Below, one piece after another: positions 47,281 to 58,618 of a DNA stretch of 64,000 nucleotides. Position 1 is the first letter of the stretch. Every line of letters starts with the position of its first letter. This DNA comes from Cornus controversa (lineage: Eukaryota; Streptophyta; Magnoliopsida; Cornales; Cornaceae). The stretch lies in assembly GCA_026545225.1 (NCBI GenBank), contig CM048849.1, forward strand, positions 12,159,541 through 12,223,540, given 5' to 3'. The notes below the pieces were generated by a model that made no database searches, was not told where the DNA came from, and saw only the letters and a list, made by a program, of their open reading frames with translations. The position numbers and the translations under genes were made by a program.

Positions 47281-47997
47281 ATCATGATTGCATAGATTTA
47301 ATAAAATGCATACATATGTTTCTTTATTTTTTTCATCTAAAGAAGGTGTTCATTTTTAAATAATAAGGGTTGTTGGGATGATGTATAAGATGATTTTTAT
47401 CTTTGAAAACATGAATTGAATAAGGAATAATCTGAATGTTTACACTTATATTTTATCTCTTGTGTCCCTCACAGTGAGGGTATGTATATTAGTTCTCTGA
47501 TTGGGATGTAGTAGATAGAATTTGCTCGTGGGTTTAACTCACTTTGTTGATATTTCAAGTCCCATGCAGTTTCCCCCACGTGGATAGAGTACTAGGGTTG
47601 GTTGTGGCAGACATCTACTTTCATCAGTCACAGGGTAGGACCCTATCTTATTATTCAGGAGTCAAACTATGAACTCATTTAGAGGTTTTGGATGTTGGTT
47701 TTAAATTAAAGTCTTAAAATTTTGTTCATTCTGGTTAAGGGGTCCTTGGGTTACGGGACTTCCAAATTATATTACCAGACATATAATTATTTATTTATCA
47801 GTTATTTCAATTCAATGAAATTTTATGTTTAGCTTTTAGCAGTTATTCTATTTCTGTCTTTTGTCCTCTATGCTTGTTGCTATCAGTTGTTAACATTCCT
47901 CAGGTTTTGTGTATGAGACTGGCCACCTCATGCACGAATTTTCTAGGGGGTATTTCACCTAATGTTCGACAAGTGACCGTCATAAACAGGGGGCATC

Positions 47998-48362
47998 TAA
48001 TGGGGTGTCTGACTCCTAATATGAAACGTATAACGTGGGAGGATAGTGCTAAGGTGACGTGAAAAAGAAGAATGCTTTGACTAAGACTAGTTATCTCCAA
48101 GTGGGAAAGGGGAGTTGAAGAGACAAGGTTCTACTAAAACCCGTCCTCACTTGGTCTTTATAAATACAGGACGGTTCATATACCAAGGTACGCAATTAAT
48201 ATCCTTTGAGTTCTCATACAACTTTAAAAGCCTTTCCGATATCTAACTTGATCATTGGAGCATAGTCGGCCGATACTGCACTGGTGCCCTTCGATTACCC
48301 TTCTCTTGTCCTTTTTACGGGTTGGCGTTTGACCTGTTCAGGGTGGATTTTTTGCTTCATCA
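47998..48362 (+). mobile_element. 3' LTR of element 6
   Basis: 365 bp, preceded by the purine-rich ACAGGGGGCA. It is followed by CCTGG, the target duplication. Confidence 0.9.
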
Positions 48363-49257
48363 CCTGGGAATCCTGACATGCCAAAAATATAATAGATACC
48401 TTATTACGTATTAGGAAATCTTGACATGCGTAGCAATCTTGACATGCCGAAAGAAATACTTTTAAAATAATAATCTAACACACTTAAAAGCATGCTAATT
48501 AAACTCATCGTCACCGTTATTGATAAACAGTTAAATATGACACAACATACCATAAAAGTAATCGGAGTTTAACATAAGCCTATAATTGGTCTACACATCA
48601 TATAATTAATCACGAACATTTAAGAAAGCAAAGAAATAATTAAAGGACAACAAATAATTAACTAAAAAGAAACCTCACAATAAAGCCTACACCTCCATTT
48701 AAACATCAAGTGTGTTTAAACCTAGCTCTAACCTAGGTTTCGGTGCATATTCATTCTCTAAAAGGCTTACAAAAAATTTTGGAAATTTTTTGAAAATTTT
48801 CTGTAATTTAAAAATATTTTCCAAAACAAAAGAAAATAAAATTCCAATTTTGAAGCATACTTTTTGTACTAATTCTACAACAAGAGGAACTCATTTCATA
48901 TAGAAATTAAAAACCCATGTGTATTTTGTCCCTAAAAGAATAATTTAAATTTTTGGGAATTTTCAGTAATTTAAAAATATTTTCCAAAACAAAAGGAAAT
49001 AAAATTTCAACATAATGAAAAATAAATCAACACTTAGCAACCATGCAAAACATACATGTTAAACAATTAAAAACATGCATTGACTAAATTAAATAGAACA
49101 TTTAAAAAAATTAAAAGCCAATTAAAAAAATAAAATAAAATATAAATATCCTCAAATTACGGGGTATTACAATGTGAACAAACATCTTAAGGAAAATAAA
49201 ATTTGTGTTATGTCTATTAGAAAGTTCACTTAGGGCCTCTCAACCTTTTAGAAATTT

Positions 49258-49838
49258 CAGGGTCGGCCCTGCCGCTATTGTTTCAGACTATTGAGACACT
49301 TTCATAACAAGTTGAAAAATTTATTTTCATTTCCATAAACTTAAAAATGATAGATCAAAAAGTGAGGCAACCTCTGATGAGCAGCGACAACCTCCTTAAA
49401 AAATTTCAAGAGTTGAACAAACAGAGAGAAATCTATTATCTGATTGATAGATTGATCCGTCTCATATTGACTCTCTCTGTTTCTATGGCAACAACAGAGC
49501 AAACTTTTTCGGCAATAAACAAGATAAATTTCTTGCAGATTGTATGCTTTTCATCTTTGAAAGAGAATTCAGTGAAGATATTGATATAAATTCGGAAGTT
49601 AGTGAATTTGACTCTCTTAAGGAATGTATCTGATGGTTCATCTTCAATAGCTTACTTAAGAAAACATTATATCTGTTTTTGTATATGTACTTGATTTATC
49701 TATATGAGAACGTCATCATTTTTTTTGTCTATTTTTGAATATTTATAAGATATCTTTGTTATAAAAATTATTGTGTTCATTTTGAAATTTCCATACCTTT
49801 TGCCCTCTGTCCACTTGGCAATCCTGGCTCCGCCCCTG
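49258..49838 (+). pseudogene. hAT-type DNA transposon remnant with transposase dimerisation domain
   Basis: A 49347-49589 frame reads YYLIDRLIRLILTLSVSMAT then TEQTFSAINKI, the conserved C-terminal dimerisation block of hAT transposases (compare LILTLPV-TAT-ERAFSAM). After about 49555 the homology moves to another frame (EFSEDIDINSEVSEFDSLKE), so there is a frameshift. The rest of the transposase is absent. CTGGCTCCGCCCCTG at 49824-49838 looks like a hAT terminal repeat, and CAGGGTCGGCCCTG at 49258-49271 may be its decayed partner (about 10 of 14 positions). No 8-bp target duplication is visible. This is an internally deleted, inactive copy. Confidence 0.7.
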
Positions 49839-49839
49839 T

Positions 49840-51235
49840 GGATACATATATTTGTTATGATGGCATATTGTTAAACAAATTGATAGAATGGATTTTGATA
49901 ATGTTGCTCAACACAAAATCCAAAAAAACATATAAAAGCGAAACGAGCAGTGCATTTACATTAAAAAGTGATAAAATCACCAAATCAATAATTACATCAA
50001 TTTTAATATATTCTACAACATTTCTCTATGCAATAACCAAACGGTACAAGAAAAAAAGAATATTTTTTTTTGGTATTTTAACAACAATACAGAGCATCTT
50101 TTAACTACGCTAATGAGTATATGGAAATAATAATTATAAAGAAAAGTACTAATGAAGAAGTCCAGAGCAAATTAGAAACCACCAAGGGGAAAAGTTGCAC
50201 ACCTTTGATAAGCATAGACCCCTGCGTTGGCAGAACCTACAAGAATTTCCCTCCTTATAAACTTTCCCTTTTGGAATATGTAAATTGCAAATCATAGGTA
50301 TCCTAGTTGATGGTTCCAATTTCATAAACTGACAAAAATAAGACATTGATTTCATCTGTCACACACAAATCAGAATGTAACACAAAGCATGGAATTAAGC
50401 ATCCCAATTGAAGTATCACCTCTTGGATAGTTATATCATAACTCCGGCGTCACGTACACGTGAACTTGTTCCTTTCCATACATATCTATGTCATTTCCTG
50501 CTTATTAAGAAATTTTAATTCCCCATACCTAATGAAAAGAACTATTTATATGTCACATGCATGGAATTGTATAGTGGGAGTGGTAGGTAAGAGTTTATTT
50601 AATTTTCCAAGCCGTTATAAATGGAATGCACTACTTTTTTGTTCACCCATTGAAAATTTTCACCGCAAGCCTTTTCCTGTTCATTCTCTCTAAGCGTGAT
50701 GATACAAGTAGTTTAATAGTTGTTATTAGGGTAAGAGATGAAAAGCGTCTCTCTCTCTCAAACAATCTAGCATAACCTAAAATATGTTTGATAAAAGAGC
50801 GTGCAGCACAACATGGTAGTGCATTTGTTAGATTATGTAAATAGGACCAATTGTAATGCCCGTACATCAAACACTTAACAAAATTTAACTAGAAAAGCTA
50901 GCTATATGCTAAGACATTTAGATATTTGCAAAAATTACCTTCTTACGACAGTGCTAGCTTAGTCATAGCTAGCATAGTAGTCATCTATCTGTGCATGAAT
51001 TGGTTTAGATGTATATATCATGTCGAGTTGTCGACTATATTGCTAATTCTCTTGCCAACTTTGATTACGTCTTCTAAACTCTTCTTAGTTAAGAGCGTAT
51101 CAACACTCTTGACCTAATTCAAAGTAGAATGAGACTGTCACACTTGATTTCTTTAGGTAAAATAATAATTAAGTTCCTACATTTCATCACTTCCTCATTA
51201 GAGGTCCCATTTGAAAGTCTAAAGCTTGAAAAGAG
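49840..51235. other. AT-rich stretch without a recognised gene
   Basis: No feature supported. A minus-strand frame at 50149-50355 has a short Cys cluster (NSCRFCQRRGLC) but no recognisable family, so it is not called. Confidence 0.35.
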
Positions 51236-52283
51236 TCAAGAAAATCAAATCAGACACAAAAAGAGGAAACAGAAAATAAAACAAAAAGGTGTAATTTGAA
51301 AAATCAATCAATGCATTTTCATCAACCAAAACTCTCTGACATAACTGTGTTTAACGAACTTTAGGCTAAAATCAACGTGATTTATATAAAGCTAACTTGA
51401 GTTTAGAGACAAAATCTTGAATGCGGCTTGCGAAAGCAATCTAGTGATGTTACTAATTGTGGCTGCAAACACATAGAAAAGAGCGGGGCTCGGTAGACAA
51501 ATGCAGCTCATTGGAGTGACATGAAGACTGAAAATGGCTCGTTGGAGTGAATTTTGATATGAAAATCAGGAAAGAAACTCGTTGAAATCAATGACTTTAA
51601 CACATATGCTATGGCTCGTGGAAACAATCTGGTGATGTTACCAACGATAACTACAAACATATACAAACAAGCTGCAAAAGAGTGGCTCAATAGACAAAAC
51701 CAACTCGTTGGAGCGACAGTAAGATCGAAAGGTACTCGTTGATTTCAAAATAAAAAAAGAGCATTGAAATCAGCGATTTTGACACACAAGTGCTAGTGGG
51801 AGCCGATGAATTGAATTTGAGCTCGCCTGTCATATTTTTTCTTTTTTATTATTGCTCGCCAGGGATGATGTCGATAGTGCTATCTCCGACGGTGACGCAA
51901 CAGAATGTAAAGATTACTAGAAATTGATAGGATCTAATACCTTGTTAGAAATAAAGAAACTCAAGTTGACTTTATATAACTCACCTTGAGTTTGCAGGGG
52001 CTATTAGAGTATATATTTCTTATTATATCTGCTGTTAGATTATATATCTTTTCCTAAACCGCATAAGTTTCTTACCTCTTCTCCCAAACCATTTAGGACT
52101 AGGATTCCTTCTACAATTGACCACCGGGGATGAAGCAGATGGTATCATCCTGGCGGTGAGGGCGATCGACAATGAAGTGTACCAGGAATTGATAGACTCG
52201 GATACCATATTAGAAATAAAGAAAGAGAATTGAATTTGAATTGAACTATCATATTTTTATTTTATTTTATTATTTGCATAATA

Positions 52284-53454
52284 TCTATATTACTTTTAAG
52301 GTTAGTGTTTGAATTTCCCACCCAAAATTTTTTATCATCTAACGGTCAAAAATACTTAAAAAACCCATCTGACGGTTCAAAATATCTATGCCTATCTACG
52401 GTCTAAAATTACTCTCTCTATCTTCAATCAACGGTCACAATTCACTCCCACCTAAATTCAAATTTAAACAGTCACTTACCTAAATTCAAATTTAAACTTT
52501 TTTTGTTTTTTTGCCAACGCTCGCACACAATCTATTTATTGTATTCTGAATTGTTGATCAATGTGCCTGCATAATTTTCTTGGGATGAGAATAGATAGAT
52601 TTAGTGCCTTGATATGCACATGAACAACCCACAAATCACACATTCTATCTACTGTTGAAAATCATTTTCTTTATCTACGATCTAACTGTCACAATTTACT
52701 CAATACATTTACACCTATGTACATAGATATATATAGTCAACCACCTTCTTTATTTATTTATTATTTTTCCCTTCTCTCTCCCAGTTTTCTCTCTCACCTT
52801 CTTTCTTTATTTATTATTATTTTTCTGATTTTCTTTTTTCTTTATTCACTCACTACATTTTTTCTTAAATCTCTTTCTCTCTCTTCCCCTCCCCTCTTTA
52901 TCCCCTCTCTCCAATATTTCCCTCTCTATCACTCTCTTTCTTTCTCTCTAATTTTTTAATCTCTCTCTCTCTTTTTCCGTTTCTTTATCTCTCTTTGTCC
53001 CCTCTCTGTCTTTCCGATATCTCTTTTTTTTTTTTACCTCATCTCTCTCTCCCATCTCTATCTATATCTATAAAAACAATTTAAAATAGTAGATTTATTT
53101 AATTTTGAATAAATAAATTAAAAAATAATAAAGTAAATATTTTTATTCAAAATTCTTGATACAAAAAGTAAATGTTATCAATGAACAATGATAAATTTAC
53201 GCAATAAAATTATTACGATGGTTTGAAAAAAAAAATTGTTGTGTTAAAGGCCGCGTCTCTTATAAAAATTTCTGAATCCGTCCTTCGATTTGACTATTCA
53301 ATTGTTTGGTTGATCCTAAATAGTAAAATCCTGTTTCGAAAGAGTTACCAAGGTAGGATTTCGAGTTGTCAAATGCATCACATTTCAATTCAATAACTAA
53401 GATCTTTTTCAAGTTTTTTTTTAAGGTGAATTTTTTTATAGGGCAATACGCTAG
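52284..53454. mobile_element. Helitron-like non-autonomous insertion (candidate)
   Basis: A 1.17-kb segment present in flank copy B but absent from copy A. It starts TCTATATTACTTTTAAGG, like many plant Helitron 5' ends, and ends ACGCTAG. It sits between A (52283) and T (53455) without target duplication, as Helitrons do. A GC-rich hairpin just before the 3' end is not obvious, which weakens the call. No coding sequence. Confidence 0.45.
52745..53075. repeat. Pyrimidine-rich low-complexity tract
   Basis: About 330 bp of CT-rich sequence with many CTCTCT and TTTCTT runs inside the Helitron-like insert. Confidence 0.85.
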
Positions 53455-54016
53455 TGCCTATATATATATATATATAAGGCAAAAACTATTTTGACGATTG
53501 TCCATGGGGGATGAAGTTGATGGTGCCATCCCGACGGTGATGCAATAGAATGTGAAGACTACTAGAAATTGATAGACTCTAGTACCATGTTAGAAATAAA
53601 GAAAGATAATTATTTTTGATTGAATTAATTTGTGAAAAATACATAATTTTGGAGACTAAGTAAATTTAGGAGACAAGAAATCTTTGTCCTAGATGGTTTA
53701 ATAGAAGGTGTAAGAAAGTTATATGGTTCAGAAAAAGATATATAATCTAACAACTGATATAATACTAAATATATAATTTAACAAATACCCTTTAAGGAAT
53801 GTTGAAATTTTTTTCATTCCATAACCGAGAAATTGGAGTACCAAAACACTAATTAAGGAATTCTAATTTAGCATATATTCATGCTACAATAATCAAAACG
53901 TAAAAATGCAAAAAAGGTTTAGAAAAAAAAATTATGAAACTTTCGTAGAGAATGAAGAAAGGGGGTTGTATTAGAAATTCGTACTTAACAACGGAGCAGG
54001 CAAGTCAGAGTGTACC

Positions 54017-54093
54017 AGTCGGATTGAAGTTTCCACATAGTGTTCAAATCCATCAGTCAGAGTGAAAACAAAATTGAAAATCTCCATTGACAT
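54017..54093 (-). other. Exon-like short reading frame, copy B
   Basis: ATG at 54093, reading MSMEIFNFVFTLTDGFEHYV... to a possible GT donor. Counterpart of 23138-23215. Most differences between the copies change the residue. Confidence 0.2.
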
Positions 54094-54695
54094 CCGAAAG
54101 TCGCCGAAAATACAAGGCGATCTCTACATTGAAAAAGAGGGAGGAGAGAGACAAACCAGAGTTATATTCATTTTGTTTGGTTATCATTTATTCAAGCATT
54201 TTAAGAGAAATGGAACAATGGGAAAGTGAAAATGAAATGTTCCGATCTAATATGATGAAGGGTTACAAGTCTTTGGGAGAGAGAGAGAGAGAGGTGTAAC
54301 CGCATGAAATTATGAAGGCTTATACTTATAACTTTTAAAAAATAACATTTTTAAATTTAAAATAGCATAAACATGTTTGTAAGAAATAAAAATACTATAC
54401 ATAGTAGTATAGACTAAATAGATTTTTCTAAAAAAAAATTGAAACTGTAATACCCTGAAATTTGAGGATATTTAATTTGGGGTTTTAATTATTTAAATTG
54501 TTCATTTTGTGGCCAGTGTTAATGCCTGTTCCTCTTTGTTTAATGTGGATGTTGATTTGTCACTAAGTGTTGATTGATTTTAAATTCTTGTGAAATATTT
54601 GTTTTAGATGTAAATTTTCTTTTAAATAATTTGGTTAGGTTTTTGGACTAAAATTCCTTGTGTTTATTTTTTATTATTGTCGGGTTGGGCTACAT

Positions 54696-54732
<37 letters not shown>

Positions 54733-54847
54733 TAGGTATAGATATGTGATCTAAATATATTTAGGTTTGATTAAACATGATAAATCTGTGGTCTCGGTAC
54801 TGTTATGGTGTAAATTATTTCATGTATATATGTGTATATATGTGTAT

Positions 54848-54888
<41 letters not shown>

Positions 54889-55269
54889 CACATATGAGAT
54901 TTGGGTTGATTATAAACGTAATTTTTGAAGTTTTTGTTCTAGTTAAATTGTTGATCTTACTCACCCGAATAGTCCCCGTAAGTTTGGTGGGAAATTGTTA
55001 GGTGGTTTGACAGGAATTTGAGTTTGAAATTTTAGAACCCTAAAACATGAAATTGGGCATCTCAATTTAGACAATGATTGGTCGTGATTTTGGTACCAAT
55101 GCATATCTTAGGCGGAGGGGAGTGGAATGGTATATTCAAAAGTGAGTTTTGGTGACCGGAGGTGGCCGAAACGTGGTTGAAAAGATGTAGCTTCATGGTT
55201 GGTGTGTGTAAGAGTAAAGTTGCACGAAAAGAATAGAGAAAAGAAGAAGGAAGAAAAGAAAAGAAAAAA

Positions 55270-55365
55270 AAGGGTCTCTGGCCCGTGGGGGCGCATGCGC
55301 CGCCGGCCGAGGACCAGGAAAGGTCCTTTGGGTCCCACTCGCCTGGCCCACCCTCTAGGCCCCGT
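55270..55365 (+). other. GC-rich block in LTR copy E
   Basis: It contains GTGGGGGCGCATGCGCCGCC and GGGTCCCACTCGCC, preceded by a purine tract. Counterpart of the blocks at 10985, 20676 and 57455. Confidence 0.6.
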
Positions 55366-56035
55366 CTGAAATATTTTAATATATTTTTTTAAAATCAATT
55401 TTAAATATAGAAAATTAGGAAAATATTTTTAAAAATACCAAAAAATTCTGAAAAATTCTCAGAAATTTAAATTAATCTTTTAGGGGTAGAATACACTTGG
55501 GTTTTAAATTTCATGATGAAATGAGTTCCCGTGTTGTAGAATTAGTATAGAAAGTATGCCTCAAAATTGGTTTTTCACTTTCTTTTATTTTTGGAAATAC
55601 ATTAAAACTTTTGAAAAATTTTTGAAAATTGAAACTTACCTTTTTAGGACATAATATACCTAGAACTTGAATTTCAAGATGAAATTAGTTTGCGTCGTTG
55701 TAGATTTGGTTCAAAAGTGTCATTTATATTTGGGACTTTTATATTTTAAATTACTGAAAAATTTCCAAAATTCCCCGGAGATTTAGTTAAGACTTTTAAA
55801 GACAGAATATGCCTGGAAACCTAGTTAGACCGAGGATTAGATACACTTGATGCTAGCTTGCATTGTAGGGTTGTTCATGTGGTTTTTATTTTAATTGTTT
55901 ATTTATTCCTCGTTGATTGATTTTATTGCATTTTTAATTTCATGTTAAATGTTGACGCTTTATTTTGAGTGTATAAAATAGTGTGATTATTTGAATGCTT
56001 GAATTTAGGTTAAATTTTTATTTAAAATGAATATA

Positions 56036-56700
56036 GGAGGTATGTGAGGATTGCCAGGGGGCATGTATGGATTGCAAATACCTAATAAGGTATTATTATG
56101 TTTATAAATGAGGCATGTATGGATTGCCAATACCTAATAAGGTATTTAATATTATTATAAAGGAGGCATGTATGGATTGCCAATACCTAATAAGGTATTT
56201 AAATAGGTTAATTGGGGAGGCATGTGAGGATTGCCAGGAGGCATGTGAGGATTGCCAATAGGGTTTTCAAAGTTAATTAGGGAGGCATGTGAGGATTGCC
56301 AAGAGGCATGTCAGGATTTCCAATAGGGTATTTAAGGTTAATTAGGGAGGTATGTGAGGATTGCTAGGAGGCATGTCAGGATTGCCAATAGTGTATTCAA
56401 GGTTAATTAGGAAGGCGTATGAGGATTGCCAGGTGGCATGTCAGGATTGCCAATAGGGTATTTAAGGTTAATTAGGGAAGCATGTGAGGATTGCCAGGAG
56501 GCATGTCAGAATTGCCAATAGGGTATTTAAGGTTCATTAGGGAGGCCTATGAGGATTGCTAGGAGGCATGTTAGGATTTCCAATATGGTATTTAAGGTTA
56601 ATAAAGGAGGCATGTGAGGATTTCCAATTACATAGTAGGTTACTTAATATGTTATAGGGGAGGCATGTCAGGATTGCCAAATATTAATAAGGTATTTTTA
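56036..56700. repeat. Tandem array of GGCATGT-AGGATTGCCA units in LTR copy E
   Basis: About ten units of roughly 60-63 bp with GGCATGTGAGGATTGCCA, GGCATGTCAGGATTGCCAATA and TTTAAGGTTAATTAGG. The first units keep TACCTAATAAGGTA; the later ones have lost half of this palindrome. Confidence 0.9.
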
Positions 56701-56757
56701 TTTAATAAAGTGTCCGAGCATGTAAGGATTGCATTTGGTTTGAACTTAAAAAATAGA

Positions 56758-56943
56758 TTCTATAATTTGTGTGATAGGGGATGGATTGGGTTGGTGTGGA
56801 AGATGGTTTCTATTTTGGGACAGAGGTTAGATAAGGAAATGATACGTATATTCTATAATTTGTGTGATAGGGGATGGATTGGGTTGGTGTGGAAGATGGT
56901 TTCTATTTTGGGACAGAGGTTAGATAAGGAAATGATACGTATA
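56758..56943. repeat. Two exact tandem copies of 93 bp
   Basis: 56758-56850 and 56851-56943 appear identical, from TTCTATAATTTG to GATACGTATA. A diverged partial third copy follows to about 57030. Identity of the first two implies a recent duplication. Confidence 0.9.
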
Positions 56944-57385
56944 TATCTATGTTTGATGGATTAGGATGGTGGGGAAGATGGTTTTTATTTTGGGAGAGAG
57001 GTTAAATAAGGAAATGATATGTATATATCTATTTTTTTATCGTCCCTCATATAGAGGGTATAGTTTTCGGTTCTTTGATTGGGTTGTAGTAGTGGGAACT
57101 TGCTCGTGGGTTTTTACCCACTTTGTTGGTATTTCTTATTTCAGACAATTTCCAACTCGAGGTTAGAGCGTGGAGTTTGAGGAGCATGGCGGTTATCTAT
57201 TCTTTACCAGACATTTGTGTAGGGATTTATATATTTTTATAAAGTATTCACTTTTATGATTTTTGGTTAAAGGGATGATTAAGTTACAGGACTTCCAAGT
57301 TATATTGTTTAGACTAATATTATGGTTATTTAATGTTATTTATTATTTCAGTTAGACTTTCCTTTCAGCACTTATATAGTTGCAG

Positions 57386-58618
57386 GAAATGAAAAGATAA
57401 AAGAAGAAGGAAGAAAAAAAAAGAAAAGAAAAGAATAAAAGAAAAAATGGGTCTCTAGAGTGTGGGGACGCGTGCGTCGCCGGTTAGGGACCAAAAAAGG
57501 TCCGTAGGGTCCCACTCGCCGGGCCCACCGATTGGGCCCTGTCCAAAATATTTCAATATATATATTTTAAATTTAAATCATTTTTAAAAACAGAAAGTTA
57601 AGAAAAATATTTTTAAAAATACCAAAAAATTCTGGAAAATTTCTAAAAATTTAAATTAATCTTTTAGGGAAAGAATACACTTGGGTTTTAAATTACCTGT
57701 TGAAATGAGTTCCCTTGTTGTAGAATTAGTACAGAAAGTATGCCTCAAAATTGGTTTTCTCTTTCTTTTATTTTTGGAAATACATTAAAATTTCTCAAAA
57801 ATTCCTGAAAATTCAAACTTACCTTATTAGGATGGAATATACTTGGAAATTTCAAGATGAAATAAGTTTGCCTCATTGTAGATTTGGTTCAAAAGTGTCT
57901 TTTATAGTTGCGACTTTTATATTTTAAATTACCCAATTTTTTTTGAAATTCCTCGGAGATTTAGTTGAGACTTTTAAAGACAAAATATGCATGGAAACCT
58001 AGTTAGACCTCGGATTAGATACATTTGATGCTAGCTTGCATTGTAGGGTTAAAGTTGCGGATCTCTTCGCTTCCCTTCCTACGGGTTCCCCCACTGACTC
58101 AGTCACACGCAACCCGGCCAACTCTCCCTTTTGTGCCACCTAACCAAAAAAGAGTATGGTCTTTCTGAGAAGAAAATCATATCTACCTTCTAGAAAGTAG
58201 CCTATGGAAGGAGCATACCCAACCAATATGAGCCTGTCCGAGAATTGCCATTCCCGTGGAAGAAACTTTCCCTGCGTATTGATTCGTTACCGACTGAACG
58301 GGAAATGCTTCCTTCTATTCCATCCCTCTGAGCGATGAACCTTGATTGTCTAGCTGTACGGAATCCCTGGGAGTGAAGGGATAGGTGGAACAGGAGGGTG
58401 GAAATTTCCTCCAACCGGAATACTTGCTTTTCCATAGGGATTGCATGCCAATTTTAGGGATTAATCACTTCACGGGAGAGAAGACGAGGGATTTATGTGG
58501 TTTTTATTTTAATTGTTTATTTATTCCCTGTTGATTCATTTCTGTGCATTTTTAATTTCATGTTAAATGTTGATGCTTTATTTTTAGTGTATAAAATAAT
58601 GTGATTATTTGAATGCTT
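57386..58618 (+). mobile_element. Partial second Tekay-like LTR copy (E2nd)
   Basis: It repeats the middle of copy E (about 55225-55990) from a purine-rich tract onward, including a GC-rich block at 57455-57540, and carries a foreign-looking insert at 58051-58495. It ends where the Athila-like element at 58619 is inserted. Confidence 0.8.
58051..58495. other. 445-bp GC-richer insert, probably organelle-derived
   Basis: The flanking LTR sequence is continuous with copy E (GTAGGGTT...TGTGGTTTTT) except that about 5 bp there is replaced by 445 bp here. The insert is near 48-50% GC in an AT-rich setting, has no repeat structure, and reads like plant mitochondrial DNA in composition. I cannot name its source. 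The minus-strand frame 58202-58435 has no recognised family. Confidence 0.4.

Larger units (their letters stand above)
44700..47957 (+). mobile_element. Tekay/Del-like LTR (copy D) inside element 6
   Basis: Same content as the element 2 LTR but in the plus orientation: wording around TTCCCCTTTGAATCCGTATG, then the 'TTTAAAGTGTCCAAAAG' spaced repeats at about 45750-46640, then the tandem array at 46990-47280, then an end at TGAGACTGGCCACCTCATGC...GGGGTATTTCA (47957). No interior; looks like a solo LTR. The left end is not sharply defined. Confidence 0.78.
39282..48362 (+). mobile_element. Tat/Retand-like Ty3/gypsy element (element 6)
   Basis: LTRs of 367 and 365 bp (39282-39648, 47998-48362) are flanked by the 5-bp direct repeat CCTGG (39277-39281 and 48363-48367). 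The primer site TTGCGCCATCTGTGGG and the gag type fit the Tat lineage. Parts seen: gag, a 90-96-bp tandem array, antisense-ORF remnants, a GC-rich minisatellite, and a Tekay-like LTR inserted at about 44700-47957. Polymerase parts were not recognised, so the copy is non-autonomous. LTRs differ by roughly 10% (about 35-40 positions by eye), suggesting around 4 million years. Coding parts are broken in many places. Confidence 0.88.
38846..49171 (-). mobile_element. Tekay/Del-like LTR (outer copy C), interrupted by element 6
   Basis: On the minus strand the LTR start TGTAATACCCCG is at 49171. The body covers 49171-48368 and 39276-38846, and a tandem TACCTTATTAGGTA array is split by element 6. 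It belongs to the same subfamily as outer copy A (8420-21912). No coding interior is seen. Confidence 0.68.
51860..53783 (-). mobile_element. Small TRIM-like LTR cluster, copy B
   Basis: Counterpart of 22135-22912: a 196-bp LTR at 53588-53783, primer-site-like TGGTACTAGAGTC just before it on the minus strand, and two further leader segments near 51860-51960 and 52130-52225. It is split by the Helitron-like insert. Confidence 0.6.
51240..54445. repeat. Host flank duplication, copy B
   Basis: The stretch matches 8045-8415 plus 21920-23590 in order and orientation, about 88-92% by eye (16 differences over the 196-bp LTR part). It is uninterrupted by the Tekay-like nest of copy A but carries the Helitron-like insert at 52284-53454. 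Similarity stops at 54445, where a Tekay-like LTR begins. In copy A the PR-10 gene follows about 440 bp after the corresponding point. Confidence 0.85.
54446..57385 (+). mobile_element. Tekay/Del-like LTR (copy E)
   Basis: It starts TGTAATACCC at 54446, next to host flank copy B. TA microsatellites, a GC-rich block (55270-55365), spaced repeats (about 55440-55830), a tandem array (56036-56700) and the sequence TGCTCGTGGGTTTTTACCCAC follow in the LTR order of element 2. It then runs into a second partial copy at about 57386 without a clear LTR end. Same subfamily as outer copies A and C. Confidence 0.75.

Noticed and set aside
50149-50355. Minus-strand frame with a Cys cluster (NSCRFCQRRGLC)
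   Set aside because: Too short, no recognised zinc-finger family, no supporting splice or neighbour evidence.
58202-58435. 77-codon minus-strand frame in the organelle-like insert
   Set aside because: No recognised protein; kept only as part of the insert.
58051-58495. tRNA gene in the GC-richer insert
   Set aside because: No cloverleaf with a recognisable T-arm (GTTCGANTC) and A-box could be found by eye.
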